Below are positions 32,684 through 45,965 of a DNA stretch of 64,000 bases, one piece after another. Origin of the DNA: Unio delphinus (Eukaryota > Mollusca > Bivalvia > Unionida > Unionidae); assembly GCA_029339505.1 (NCBI GenBank), contig JAQISU010000179.1, forward strand, positions 16,554,001 through 16,618,000, given 5' to 3'. The position numbers were made by a program, and so were the translations under genes. Below the pieces are notes generated by a model. It saw nothing but the letters and a program-made list of their open reading frames with translations, was not told the DNA's origin and did no database searches. Position 1 is the first letter of the stretch. The number at the start of each line of letters is the position of its first letter.

Positions 32684-32848
32684 CTGGAACAAATTTAATG
32701 CACCCAACCAAGTAATAAGAAAGGAATCACAGTGTCTCATAAAATCCTTCACATGGTAACATTATAAACAGAAACAGTGTCCACATTACAGGAACAAGGC
32801 CTTGAAACTAACAATCACTCTATAACAATAATGTTAATCATAGTAAAA

Positions 32849-32887
<39 letters not shown>

Positions 32888-33929
32888 GATGATGATGATA
32901 ATGTTTTGTGCAATAAGTTAATCAGGAATAATCTTGTGAGATCCTAAATACAATACAATACAGAACTAAAATGAAGAAACATGATTACAGCGACCCATGT
33001 CCATCATGCATAAAAAATGGCAGGGACTCATTAGTTGTTCATATGTCCATTCCTTTGGACACAAGAAATTCTTAAGGAACGTGTTTACCATAATTGTTTT
33101 TTAACATGACTTTCTTTACACTAGGCAAATATTATCACTGCACCGGTCATGTGGTAACATTCTATAACAGTATACTATTATGGGATATCATCAGTTCCCC
33201 TCGTGTTTCCGGTTAAAATATCGCCAAACAAGATACTGAAAATTTACCCTAAGAAAAGAACATTGGATATTTTGTTTCGTGATTCAAATTCCACTGATCA
33301 GCAGTATTTGGTTTCTTCATTGATGTTCAAGATGCAAACGTATGCTCAGCCTTAAGTGTAAGGCATACATTTAAAAAAATTCAACAGTTTCAGCCGAAGT
33401 AGCTAAAACATACTCATGGCTGTGCAAATAAAAACAAGGACTTTATGTATTGTGAGATATGTACAGACAATAAAATGGTAAATGGTATAAACAAGATTGT
33501 TGGAGCAAAAATGTTCAAAATTCAACGTTAACTAGTTATGCAGATCTTGCTGACCACAAATTATGACTAATTCCCCCAGAGTTATGAAATAATGCCACAA
33601 AGAAAGAAATCGCTACATCCATTATGAAAGAAATTTCAGAAAGGGGCGTTCCAATATGAGTTTGAGGTCAGATGGAGCATATACTATGATGGACAGCTGC
33701 AATATTGAGAAGGGAAAATCCTCTTATGCATAATATTCACTGTGTAGCTCCCAGGCCGCAGAAAAAATAGAACAGTTCAAAAAGCATCAGGAAATACTGA
33801 CTGATCTTTTCTACTATCTTAAGGAAAGTAGTCAACGAGAGGGTCAACTACATGCATGATACAGGAGGTTTGAGATGATCCATGTCTCAAATATAAGGAG
33901 CTCCATTTAGTGAGCTGGTTCCCATATAA
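32684..33929. repeat. non-coding sequence with ATT/ATG microsatellite (32851-32905)
   Basis: A run of TTA/ATT triplets passes into GAT triplets. The remainder shows no gene. Confidence 0.6.
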
Positions 33930-36900
33930 AAATGCAATCCTAAATCAAGCTTGCGCGAGCTTGTGATAGCTCGTAGCATGCTTCTTACGATCTTAACTGT
34001 AGCTCACAGACTACATGGGAGCTCGTAGAAGTAATTTGGCTACATTCAAGTGAAGTAGCTCGTACGATCGTGCTAGCAAACCCTGCAGATAAATTAATTA
34101 TCTATAAGATGGATATTGTGAAAAATTAAATTACTAGAAAATGTAACATTTTGTGTCTAAAATCATTAATTTGCTTATCAAAACAATAATCTTGACTTGT
34201 TTTGAAAAAAGTATTGAAATTCCACTTCTAATAGTTATTTGCTAGGTCGTCTAGTTGGCCACCCCTGGTAAAATAATAATAATAATGACTTTATTAAAGA
34301 AGCTCATTTGGTCAGGCCTTTACTTTTGTACATGTATAGATATATATATGATGCACTGATTTTTACAAGATGAGGTGTCTTTAGACATCAAATGCTAATA
34401 AAACTAGATAATTGATCTATTGCAACAATAAAATATGTACAAAGCTTTAAGGATAAGTACATACAGAATTCATACAAAGAATAGTCGTGAAAATGTGTAA
34501 AATATTACATATATATATGGTTTATGTCTTCTATTTTGATGTACAAGTCTGCATGGTTGAGACTTACTACATGAATGTATATTTATCAACAGGATTGGGG
34601 GGCACACAAGCAAAAGCAGTGTTCTTGCCGTCTTTTAATTGGATGTACACACACAAGTCGTTGACATTTGTAATTGGAACTAATTTGTACTGCACATACT
34701 TATATTTCAAAGGGACTATATTAACATGATTTTCATCAATCACACCATTTTCAATTGAAACTTCAGTATTATATCTCAGTTCTTTTGTGACTGCATAATA
34801 TTGTGCTTGACACAAACAATCAATGGTACAATTTCTGTGACACTGTGTATAAACTTCAATATATTTCTAAACATGGCCAAATTTTCTTGATTCATCATTT
34901 TCGTAGAAAATGACAGTGTACGAGTTTCGTTCTGAAACTGCAGAATACTGTAATGATTGAAACAGAATTCCATCTTTATACATCCTGTAGAAACAAAACA
35001 CTTTTTTAGGTTCATTAATGCCAAGGATTGAAGTTAAAAGGTTAAGCTGTTCATCTGCAAGTCTGTGTATTACTCGACTGCCTATAACACCAATACGGTT
35101 TTTTATCTCCATATTTTGAACTAGATTACAGGAGTACGTTTTTTGTGCAAATTCTTTTTTTAAATTTAAAAATAATTTTAAAAAATTAATTGCAATATTC
35201 AGTTTAGTATGGGCACTCTGTTCCATTATGATAGCAATGTATCGCATGTATATATGGGATTTTGCAAACAGTTACCACCACTGTATCTCATCTTCGTAAT
35301 ATGCAACTTCTAATCATGTTGAATAGGAAAGAAGAATAATTCAGAATTTTCTCCATAAAAGACAAGAAAACAGAGCTAGAATGACAATTGTGCCGTCCTG
35401 TTTAGATTTGCGAAACAATCTGGTAAAGGAGAAAACTCTACGTTTTGCAAATTGTGTAATGTGATTTCGCTACTGGGAATGCAATACAAGAACACGAAAA
35501 ACCTAATAAAAATCAGTTTGCTGCTTCATCTGGTGTTTTTCAATAGATTACATCAAGAAGCACTGTGAAGAGAGTGAGGCATCAGAAACTTTGAAGGAAT
35601 TCAACAGTATTATCAACAGCAAGTGTGGCACAGCTAGACGTTACCTAAATGAAATGTGCTGATTTTAAAGACATTTTACTTCAAAACAGCTTACGTGTTG
35701 GATTTATTAAGATATTTAAAAAGTCATGTGATCTTAAGTTTGTAGTCCATTCGTTTATTTTAACTGTATTATATTCAAAAACTAATTTTGTTGTTTTTAA
35801 CAAAATCATAAAGCATGGAAGTTTCATTTTCCATTTATGACAATTACTTTTAGAGAGGTTTGTTCATTGAGCACTGTGGATAGAGATAGGCATCACCAGA
35901 CTTGTATGAATATCATCAACAGCAAGTGGGGACTGTCAGATGTTCCCAAAATAAATTGACCATCCATTTAGTACACATGCACAAATCTGGCAAAGAATGG
36001 CCCCTTCCCCCCTCCCCCCATGCATACTTATTAAGACATTCCCCGTGTACTGTGTACATACTCGTGATGCCAAACCAAAGTTTGTCTAGTGTCCACTAAA
36101 ATTCAAACGTAGACTGAAGCCAGTCTATCAGGTTACATATTAGTCGAATTATTATAGAGGTTTCACACCCATCCACCTTGTTTCTTATGCATACGTACAT
36201 TATAAACGCACACTATACGCAAGCGTATACATTTTGGTTAAGCCCCTCCATGTGTACGTACTAAATGGATGGCCCCTAATGTGATTTTTTTAATGACCTT
36301 TAAACTTTGATTTTTTTAAGTCAGTTGGATTTATTAAATTGTTAAAAATCATCTGATATTGATTTTTTCTAGTCAGTTTGTTGGTTTTAATTCTTGTATT
36401 AGATTCTAAAACTGATGTTTAGGTTTTTTTATAATTATTGAAATAAATAGAAATCTCACTTTCCATTTATGATAGTTCTTGTTATAATTACTTTTTTTTA
36501 TTGGTTGTTGGTTCATCAAAAAAAGGCATTGCTTTTATCCATTCCGAGAATTGGAACAATACAAAGAGATATATCAAAACTACAGCACCAATGAGGAAAA
36601 CAAATATATTTTGGTGCACTGAAGACAAATAAAAAAATTAGCTGTAAGATTATAGTTTTGTTTCATAATTTGTATTGTGTTGCATTTGGTGAGAGTTCAC
36701 TGTATTTATTTATATGAAGCTTGATCTTCCCCATTGATCAACCAGGGACTGCAAAGTTTGCTGTATAAAGGTCTCAATGTAAGTGTGACTAGATAACCAC
36801 AAGGTTGTATTGAACTCGTTACAATTCATTGCGAGCTTTCTACTTTGCACGTATGAGCTCGTGCTAAACTTGCAATGAGAATACAAGCTCGTTACGTGCT

Positions 36901-37210
36901 ATCAACCAGCTAGTACAAGCTGGTTCACAGCCCGTGACAAGCTTGTATGCTCATTGTGAGCTCGCGAGTGCTAGGTGGCTGACAGTGCCTCACGAACTTG
37001 CATGTTTATTGCTAGCTGGCGCGAGTATCAGTGAGCTTGCTATATGCACGCGTTGAGCACATTTAATGCTTGTATGAGCCTGTCACGACTTCGTAATCAT
37101 TTCAAATGCGAACTCTACGTGCATAACCGCGAAGTCATGGGCTCGCACATGCGAAGTTGCAGCAAGTTGCGAAGTTGCAGCAAGCTCGTATACTGTCTTG
37201 AAATAAGCTC
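33930..37210. mobile_element. possible large transposon flanked by AGCTCGT-rich degenerate arrays
   Basis: The stretches 33940-34090 and 36810-37210 are packed with variants of GAGCTCG, AGCTCGTA and CAAGCTTG, which occur nowhere else in the window at this density. Between them lies a decayed minus-strand coding fragment (34567-35247). The arrays could be subterminal repeats of one element, but I cannot define exact ends or a target duplication. Confidence 0.35.
34567..35247 (-). pseudogene. transposon-derived coding fragment, type uncertain
   Basis: Two adjoining frames encode FCFYRMYKDGILFQSLQYSA, ERNSYTVIFYENDESRKFGHV and, after an in-frame stop, LCQAQYYAVTKEL, then YKYVQYKLVPITNVNDLCVY. 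The order (R-x-SYTV, FGxV, a cysteine cluster, then a PV/PI...C-V segment) resembles the C-terminal part of a protein common next to CACTA-like transposons in cnidarians and molluscs. The assignment is from memory and tentative. Confidence 0.4.
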
Positions 37211-37239
37211 GCGATTTTTATAAGGGTTGTCTTACTAAA

Positions 37240-38130
37240 TTAGTGCCCCGACTGCTGTATGGAGATTTGATAGCTTGCTTACCTACCTGGTTGAAGCCAG
37301 TCACAAGGATCACAAAGATGGAGGGAAGAAGAAAAAGACAGCTACTGAAAGTTTTATTTCTACAACATACATGATGATGGATGCAATGGCACATGTAACC
37401 ATTCTCAGCCAGTTCATCCAAAAAAACAATGTGGACATGCCATTGTGAAGGTGATAATTGAAGAGTGTATTGCTGATCTGCAGACGGTATATAGCTTTGA
37501 AACTCCATACATACAAAAGCTCCAGGAAGACCTGAAGGGCAAGAAATTTAACGAGCATCATCAGATCACAAAGAACAACTTCAGTCTGGAGAAAATCACT
37601 AAACTCTCCATTGACTCATTAACTGAGAACATTCAGACTAGATTTCCAGCAGATAACCTAATTACAAGCATTGGTATTCTTGCATTGCGACCGAACATCA
37701 TGATGTCAAAAACAGAAACGAATACATGTGGAAATGAAGAGATTGACAGACTATGTATATATTATGGAGAACCAAAAACTGTACAATGGGAAACCAACAG
37801 AAGTATTGAGAAAAAAACATTAGAACCTGTCAATGACTCCATTAAGGCAAAAATTGAGTGGACATTCCTTAAGGAGGTGGTTCTGGTTGATTAGTACCCA
37901 CACGATGTGACGTGTAAACTGTGGCATTTAATTGACCACCACCACAGAGAGGATTTTCCAAACTTGCTCAAGGCAGCACTTACACAACTTCAGCAGTACA
38001 TACTGCTGCATGTGAGGTGTGGGTTTTCTGCCCAAAACAGAATCCTGGCTAAAGATAGAAATAGGCTGAATATTCAGACTCAGCTCAAACTGATGGCTGT
38101 AAAACTTTATAATGTACTATGCCAGTAACA
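37240..38130 (+). pseudogene. decayed hAT transposase (C-terminal part)
   Basis: The open stretch 37445-37894, a stop, then 37907-38128 together contain FNEHHQITKNNFSLEKIT-type sequence and FPNLLKAALTQLQQYI followed by CGFSAQNRILAKDRNRL. The last is the typical hAT dimerisation signature (C-x-FSxxNRIKxxxRNRL). Stops show that it is not functional. Confidence 0.65.
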
Positions 38131-39782
38131 AATTATTATTACAGGCCAGGAGATCTAAGAAAGACAGGCAAATATATGAACTAAAGTTAAGTGAAGGTGT
38201 TGATCTTGTAGTTAATAATGACCTTGTTGTAATAATTCTATATTATAAATAAAGAAAATTAAGGTATCTCAATGTGTATGCCATTTATTAGCAGGACTCA
38301 TTACATTTAAGTGGGACTCACTGTTTGAACATATGCGAGTCCTGGGACTCATTGGGATAAAATTGTAGAATGATTGATTACTGTAATTGATACCTCAGAT
38401 TTTTTCAAAAGACTCTACATGGACATTCAAAAACATACATGGATTTATTTTCCTAACAAACATGTCAACTTTCTTTATGTTATTATTTTTTATCAATGCA
38501 CAAGTCAACACAGAGTAGATAACAAATATGAACGTTCGCTAATATAAACTTGGATCATCTTCTAGTTTAATTTGCTTTCAGATCCATCTACCAGTGTAAT
38601 GTGTCAGTTGATGCAACCAGTTATAATCAGCAAATACTTATTCTGCCACTGTTGCATAGCTAACCTACTTTCACCCTTTGAACCCGACAGGCCGGTTTAC
38701 CGATCAGTTGTAACGGTGTATATACCCGAAAGGCTGGTATACTGGCCTAGCTATCTACCGTCATAACCCGACAGGCCGGTATCCCGGGCCTGTGTTATGT
38801 TATTTGCTAGATGGTCAGTGAAATATAGATCTTGCATGAATGCTACAACATGTTTGCTAAAACACGGTATTGGTGCTGAGAGTAGTCTCACTCACTTAAA
38901 AAATTGAAATGTTTGATAGAACATTTCAATGAAGCTCATTATATACCCTAGGGTGTCCCCTAGTCAGATCAAGTTAGATTTAGCTTGAACATGCATGCGA
39001 TTTTGTTTAACCATTATTTCAATTCTGTGGTATAACAACAGTTACTGACACTACACTAGGTGTATAACATGCAAGAAAAACAGCATGAAAACTTTAAAAC
39101 TTTATTTTTTTTTCACAGTAACATCAGTAACAGGATATCAACATTTAAAGTAAACAACATAACTGGAAGTGGTAAACAACTTAATAACAAAATCAAAACA
39201 TCTATGACAAAGGTATCACTTAGAAAAAAACCTAACCATGAAACTTTTGCATAACAAACATAAAAGACATAGAATAATCTTATTTAGGCATTTATCTAAC
39301 ACCAAGAAGAATATTTAAACAAACAAAATCATTAATACTGGCCAAAAGTATTGCAAACTTCCATAAGAGTCAGAAGTACATTGTCCATAAAATTGGTTAC
39401 AGACACTACAAAACTATAGCATTTCAATACAGCTGCAGAACCATACAGATCTCCATAAAATTCACTTCAAAAATAATTCAACATGAACACATTGACTATA
39501 ATTAATCATTAAATTAATGTTGATTAGTTAATAAAATGATAAAACCACATTGTAACAGGTATATGTCCAATACTTGTGTTAAAATTATGAACTGGTAAAT
39601 AGCACTTGAAAGTTTAATACTAAAAAATGTTTGTAAGAGTAAAATATTGAAGTATAATGAATGTTCAATAAATCATAGTCACTAAAGTATTGTTCAACCC
39701 AAGGTGCTGACTCAAACACAGACACATATGTGATTGATCTTAAGGTTACAGACACTACAAATTAAACCTTGACTTTATATTG
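38131..39782. other. no gene seen; short GC-richer tandem motif
   Basis: AACCCGACAGGCCGGT-like units occur at about 38680-38790. Three copies of the 16-bp motif discussed for 39041-42530 lie at the right end. Otherwise it is AT-rich and non-coding. Confidence 0.45.
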
Positions 39783-42530
39783 TCATTTCAAATAGAAGTG
39801 CTTATGATTTTTTTCCAGATTTGACTTGAGCTTAGACAATTCAGCTGCATTAAACTTGAAATGACCCCTTTCATTGACTATTTGTGGAGCTTTTATCCTG
39901 TACAAGATAGCATCTAGAGCCTCTTGTGAATAATCATCTTTTTCAGGCCAAACATACATGTTGCCAGACTTTCTCATGTATTTAAGTCTAACTTCATTAT
40001 GAAGAATGTCTATTACTTCTGCTAAGTATACATCTAGAGGTCCCTTCTTTGGCTTAAGTCCTACAGCAACAAATTCTCCAGGGTGGTATTTCTCTATTGG
40101 TTTCTCTGTGTTGGTTGGTGCTTTTTTGTCAACTTTGATCTTCCTTGTCACAATGTTTTGTCTTTCTGTTGACTTCCGTTTCTTATTAGGCTTTTCGCTT
40201 GTTGCTGAGTTATGATCTTTCTGGTTACTTCCTTGTTTTCTTTTCTTGTCATTATTTTCTATTGTTGATGGATTCTTGTCTTTAAGTTGTTTTCCTTTCT
40301 GACTTAAATTATCTTTATTGAGTACTAACTTTCTCATTTCCCAGGCATTAACATTTTCACTGAAGTTGCATCTCCCGTCAACCTTCATGCATTGCTCACA
40401 ATAACAGCTCAGATTTCTTATGCTCAGTTCATAATCATTGCTCCTGACTTTACAGCATGTAATTTTCTTGTACCTTGCAGTGTTTGCACATCAGTTTCTT
40501 CTCTATTTCTCTCAACATCTTTGACAAGGATGAACTCCCTTCTCGAAACTGTTTTAGCTTCACTATCTGTATTTTCCATTTTCAGTTTCTCTGTACAGAA
40601 ATGATATACATCTTCTGCACAACCTATCACCTTTCTATTGCTGATTACAGCTCTGTAGCAAGCATTCTTGACTGTCGCACCGAGACCATCGCAAACACTC
40701 TTTCCATGTGATGTTTCGAAATATTTTTTTCTGCAATCTGGTGTCATTATCATGTTATTCCTATTTAGAAACTTTGATGTTGATGGAGATTCAATTAATT
40801 TACTTATGATGACTGCTTTTCTCTTTGGGGTATTTGGTAATACTTCCTTTACCTTTTTTAATTGTCTGTACAGAGTTGCTTTAGGTAACACTTTATTCAT
40901 TGGTGAATATCTGGCTGACCCAGTATTTCCTATTTCACAATCAGTCTGAATACACTCTTGCTGTATACTTTCAATCAGTTTGATACGCATTCTCCATGCT
41001 TGGGTTCTTTTCACAGCTTCTTTCTTCTTTCTACTTAATTCAGCAGTTTTCGGACTTCTTAAATCAACACTCTTATTAACCGATAATGCCAGGGCTGCTT
41101 TTTCTTTCTTTTTCTGGCGATACCTTTTCATTTCTTCACGTGTTTTCCTTCTTAATTCTTGTTGAAGATTTGAATCGGAAAGTGATTGCTGTTTTTTTAG
41201 TAGTCTTGCATCTTTTCTTCTTTCTCTATCAACCCTTTTTAGCTCCTCACGTTTCGCCTTATTTTCTCTCTGTTTTTTTCTCCAGGCTTGTACCTTTAGC
41301 CTCGTCTTCTCCCTTCTAGCTTTAATCTTCTGTTCATCTTCTTCTGGCTTATCTTTGCTTCCTAAAAACAAACAACTTCATTCTCATTTTTGTTCCTCTA
41401 TGTATACGGATGAAATTTAGACTTTACAAAACATACTTGTAATGAGTACGCAATATGCTTTCATACATAAGCAAACTGGAATAACCTGTAGATTCTTAAA
41501 GAAAAGTATCTGATTGAAAAAGAAATAGCATAAAACCTGATGATTATTCAATCTTCTAGCATTTACAATGATTGCACACTTTCCTTAATAATGTAAACAA
41601 CAGTCGGGTCAATTCACATGTCTAGTAGTGTCTGTAACCATTTGACAATATCAGCAATGTATCCAATACTAAGTCTGAGCTCATTGAATTCTCATAATAT
41701 TTCTGTTTGAATTTACTAGTCTAATGATATGGAATGCAAAAATACTCAGTTTCAATTGCATATTATAAGAAATCACTGAAAATGTTGCCTGTTATCAGAA
41801 ATCTAGATGAAAGAAACTATAAATATACCAAAATATTACAAATTGCAGACAGACAATATGTCCAAATTTAGCCTTACACATCAATACTGTAATAGGAAAC
41901 ATAATTTGGCTTCATTTTTTAAAAAAAACAGGGATAAAGTCATAGACAGTATACAAAGGGGATATTGGTTACAGACATTACATTTTAAGAGTGTGGTTTA
42001 CCAGTTCAATACAAATTTACCAGAGTTGTTCCCAGAGGTTTGCTTTTGTCGTCTTCCCATGTCTTAGGGATGTACCATGGTAAAGAACAGAAAAACTAAT
42101 TAGGCAGCTTCTTCTAGGATAAGAAATTCAGGTTACATTGTCTTGTAGTAAATTACTCAAACAGACAGTGCTGCAAGAATGATGCAATATTCAATCGAGA
42201 GTTATTGCATCACTTTTTTGCTCTTGGCTGCAGAGGTAAATAGATGATGCAACATTACATCACATAAGATGGAACTTTCTATTGAGAAAAACAATGTTTT
42301 AATGACAAGTAGAACAATACTTTTATCTTTCATTTTTATACCTGTTTGTGTAGTGTCTGTAACTTTTTTTTATTGAGTTGCTTTTTTTTAATGGTACAAT
42401 ACAGCACCACCAAGTTTGGCCAACTTGGACATCACATGGATACACATGAGCCTTTGTAGGATTTATACTTTTCCATAATGAAACAACAAAATTATTGCCA
42501 TATAAACTTGTAAAGGTTACAGACACTACA
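39041..42530. repeat. 16-bp motif GGTTACAGACACTACA, seven copies on both strands
   Basis: Copies lie at 39041-39056 (variant GTTACTGACACTACAC), 39395-39410, 39744-39759 and 42515-42530 (forward), 41625-41639 and 42348-42363 (reverse), and 41967-41982 (one mismatch). They surround the gene at 39783-41361. Clustered subterminal motifs of this kind are known in CACTA and other cut-and-paste transposons, where the transposase binds them. Confidence 0.6.
39783..41361 (-). pseudogene. transposon-associated coiled-coil protein gene with one frameshift
   Basis: The first part (41361-40424) is very basic and coiled-coil-rich (about residues 1-120), then carries KKYFETSHGKSVCDGLGATV and AEDVYHFCTEKL. 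These belong to a protein type repeated in mollusc and cnidarian genomes and probably transposon-borne. A Cys-rich stretch (LSCYCEQC) and a second part follow (40388-39783) with a lysine-rich linker and GEFVAVGL. The two parts are in different frames, separated by a one-base change around 40436-40446, so the gene is broken or mis-assembled. A good splice acceptor (TTTTTAG) precedes 41361, suggesting an upstream exon I could not find. Confidence 0.55.
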
Positions 42531-43608
42531 AAATTTAGAACTGGAAAGTTTGACAAAGAACAAGCTCTCATTCGAATATATTGGCTAGCCATGTGATTTA
42601 AATGGTTTTACTACTTATTATAATATAAAGTCGAGTTCTAGATGTCAATAAAAGTTCTAATAAATATTATTTTGTACAAAATGTTGGCATATAACAACAG
42701 ATTAGTGTTTGAATTTCAGTGTTGAAACAAAACTTCTACTGACGGTATTTTGCTTATAAAATCCATAATATTTTACCGATTTCTTTAATTCAAAAAGCAA
42801 TATTTGCAGGATAGAATTCCACATAAAACCAGACCAGTAAATGCATAATTTCAGTATGATATTTAGAGAATTCTCTATTTTATATTCAAGCTTTTTTCGA
42901 GTGAGACTACATAACGCTTAAAAATAGCCATTTTTAGAGCTTGTTTCCATGCATATCTCAACAATTGGTTACACTAACCTCTTGAAATTTTCAGGAAAGT
43001 AAGAGAGGTATATGCCAGGCTTACCAATCTTTAAAATTGGTTCATATCTTGTTTAATTTTTCTATTTCATGCATATAACATGAAAATTCCTTTATCAGCA
43101 CCAATACCGTGATTTAGCCGTGTACAAAATTTAAGGACAGTTTGTTACATAGTCATAGTAATAAAAAGCATGTTATAAGCATGTTTGAAAAGAGACAATT
43201 TGATATTTGTTGTTATATCATAGTGGATTATCATTCTAAGGCATAATATTACTTTTATCTTGCAAAATTTTACTTTTTATAAAATTGTCAAAAATTGCCG
43301 TGGAGGCTCGGGTTAATGTGCCGAAGTATGGGGGAGATTAGGGTTCAAAGGGTTCATGCTGAAAACTAACTAACCATTTGATGTGGAGAAGTCAGATTGA
43401 CCATTTGCACACTACTCTGTATGTTGCATGGACATGCGCATAAGTTAAAAACTAACTGTGGATACATCCTCCCTGTCACAGAATTAGGCGAAAATTGAAT
43501 TGTTTTTTTTTTCTTTCTTGAATTGCAATCTAATCTCACCATTTTCTTTGTTTCGTCGTACATGCATTACCTGGGGTGAATCAGTGGTTTTCTCCAAGGT
43601 AAGCGGCG
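42531..43608. other. no gene seen
   Basis: AT-rich host sequence up to the LTR start; the five bases before the LTR are CGGCG. Confidence 0.4.
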
Positions 43609-45069
43609 TGTAACGATTTGCTTGTGCTTGATTTTTATTTACATGAAATCCGGACCATTAGTTTCACGTGGTGCACGGCAATCTTGCTGTGATTTCTGTT
43701 CACCTATTAGAGGGTATATAAGGCTGAATATTTATGATCAATTTTACGGTACCTAAAGTATCTAATCGCAGGATAGATAAGCTCGTCTTTCAATCTCCAG
43801 CCAAAGGGGTGAGTGTTAAATTTACATTTCGTTTTATTGTGAATTTTATTCAGTTTATCATTTCGTATAATGATGCCTTTATTGCAATGCAGATTTTAAA
43901 CGTGGAGTATTCGGAATTACTAGTCACTATTAGATTTTTAATGCAATAGCGTAATCTACGGTTTAGATTATTTTGTGAGATAACTATTATTAGTCTGGTT
44001 TTGTTTATTGTAGCTGATAACGTCGGTTGATAACATCTGATAACATCTGATACCGTCGTTGATACCGTTTCTGATAGCGCATCTAATAACATCGTTGATA
44101 CCGTTTCTGTTAACGTAGCTGATAATGCATCTGATAACGCATCTGATAGCATCTCTGAGAACATCTTTGATATCGTCTTTGATATCGTCTGATTTGTTGT
44201 GGAACATCTATGATTTGTTGCGGAACATATCTGTATAATAGCTGAATGTGATTGATTGTTGCTGATTAATTGTGCAAACGAATTGAAGTATCTGACTGTC
44301 TGTCTGTCGAACTGTCTGTTCGTCTACATCTGTCGTGACGTGTAAATATCCGGAAATCTAGAAGTCCGAGTGTCGGAGCTGTCTTAGGAGTTGTAAACAT
44401 CCGGGGCGACATCTAGGGTATTGAGGAACCGTGGTTTCTAGTAGATGTTGTATGCTGTCTGAACGTATAACTGTGGTGGATCCGTGAAGGGCAAACGGCC
44501 GATAAAAGTATTGGTCAACCCTAGGTCTTCGGGGAAACTGGGCGGCGATTCAACTGTGGGTGAATCGTACGGTTATACAGGGTCGAGACACATAGGTGTA
44601 TTGAAATTGTAGTACAATTTAATACATTGTTCTATTTACATGCTTATGTCAGATCACAATAATATTTCAAGGGATTGCATGAAGATCAATAAAAGCTAGC
44701 AACTTGATTGAATACAAGTATGTTCGTGCTAGTTGTCGCAGTCCATACGTGCGATAATATAGTTTAATGTTTTGTGTTTGTCATCGTAATATATACTTGC
44801 ATTAATATAACTTTCGTAAAGGTTCCTTGGATTTGTGTATAGTCCAAGAGATCCCTTTACATCTGAGTTTTATTTTGTATTGATATTTCATTTATTCATG
44901 TATTGTGAATGGTTGTGAGTGTAATTGTGGGTTGAGCGCATGAGTTATTGTGTTGATACATCATTATTTTGTCAATAATAATTTATTTCATAAATTTATA
45001 TTTTCTTTCACATATTGTGTTTGTGTTGTTCATTTAATCCACCATCCTCTCGGTAACAATTCTGTTACA
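43609..45069 (+). repeat. 5' LTR, 1461 bp
   Basis: It is bounded by TGTAAC and GTTACA. A TATA box (TATATAAG, 43715-43722) lies only about 107 bases in, giving a short U3. AATAAA lies at 44688-44693. Between 44013 and 44195 lies a run of degenerate ~11-bp units of the type ATCTGATAACG. The 3' 635 bases match the LTR remnant at 8635-9270. Confidence 0.9.
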
Positions 45070-45070
45070 A

Positions 45071-45088
45071 TGGTGTCAGAAGTGGGAT
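45071..45088 (+). promoter_or_regulatory. primer-binding site (tRNA-Leu type)
   Basis: TGGTGTCAGAAGTGGGAT begins two bases past the LTR. It is complementary to a tRNA 3' end of the Leu type (...CACTTCTGACACCA). Confidence 0.85.
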
Positions 45089-45289
45089 CGTTGGATTAAG
45101 TGAACTGTCAATCATTTTTGTGAAAGTAAACATTTAATGTTTATATTTGAGCGTGACCTTCTTGACAAGATAATATTCAAGTTGGGGTTTATTTTTGTTT
45201 AGTTTATCTAGGTCCATGTGTCCAGTATAAACGTGTTTAAAGCATTGGTTTGGTTACCTATCTATATTCATATTACAATTGTCATTTTC

Positions 45290-45965
45290 ATGTCATCCCT
45301 TAAGGACTTGGTTGCCTTAGGCAAAGATTTTGGATGTGAAGGTGAAAGCTTAAGGAAATTTATTCAAGAAGAACAAGCCCGGGAAAGAGAAGAAAGGGTA
45401 AAAGCAAGGGAATTAGAAAGGGAAGCCGATGAAAGGAAACGGGAATTAGAAAGGGAAGCCGATGAAAGGAAACGGGAATTAGGAAGGGAATCCGAAGATA
45501 GGAAATGGGCCTTCGAAAGGGAGAAGATAGAATTAGAGAAGCAGGCCGAAAGGGAAATGATAGAATTAGAGAAAGGGAAGATAGAATTAGAGAAGCAGGC
45601 CGAAAAGGACAGGATAGGATGGGAAAGGGAATCGGAGGAACGGCGAATAGAGTTGGATAAACTAGCAAAAGTAGAAATGTTAGAGTTAGAAGAAAGAGCA
45701 AAGCAACGGGATCATGAGCGTAAGGTAGAATTAGCAACATCTGGAAGAGAACACGATTCTGCCACTAACAAATTAAGGGGCCCCAAATTACCTCCCTTTG
45801 ACGATGAAAAAGATAACATAGATAGTTATCTTCATCGTTTTGAGCGGTATGCCGAAAACCAGAAGTGGAGTCAAAATGACTGGGCACTGCATCTGAGTGC
45901 TCTATTAAAAGGTAAAGCACTGGATGTATACTCACGTCTTACTAGGGACGATGTGTTTAAGTACG
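45290..45965 (+). CDS. Gag, N-terminal part, cut by the Polinton insertion
   Basis: Starts at ATG 45290. Residues about 20-165 are an extended Glu/Arg/Lys coiled coil with internal repeats such as LEREADERKREL. The start of the gypsy-type capsid domain follows (GPKLPPFDDEKDNIDSYLHR, then FERYAENQKW). The reading frame runs into the Polinton terminus after 45965 and stops at 45980-45982. The rest of the domain resumes, in frame, at 61505. The TSD pentamer GTACG lies at 45961-45965. The product as it stands would be a truncated Gag. Confidence 0.85.
45961..45965. repeat. target-site duplication GTACG, left copy
   Basis: It is identical to 61501-61505 and flanks the AG...CT ends of copy B. Mavericks are known to make 5-6-bp duplications. 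Confidence 0.85.

Noticed and set aside
43850..44207. Two minus-strand frames in the LTR
   Set aside because: They are translations of the short tandem repeat array and have no protein character.
45360..45740. 126-codon minus-strand frame opposite gag
   Set aside because: Antisense shadow of the Gag coiled coil (purine-rich strand).
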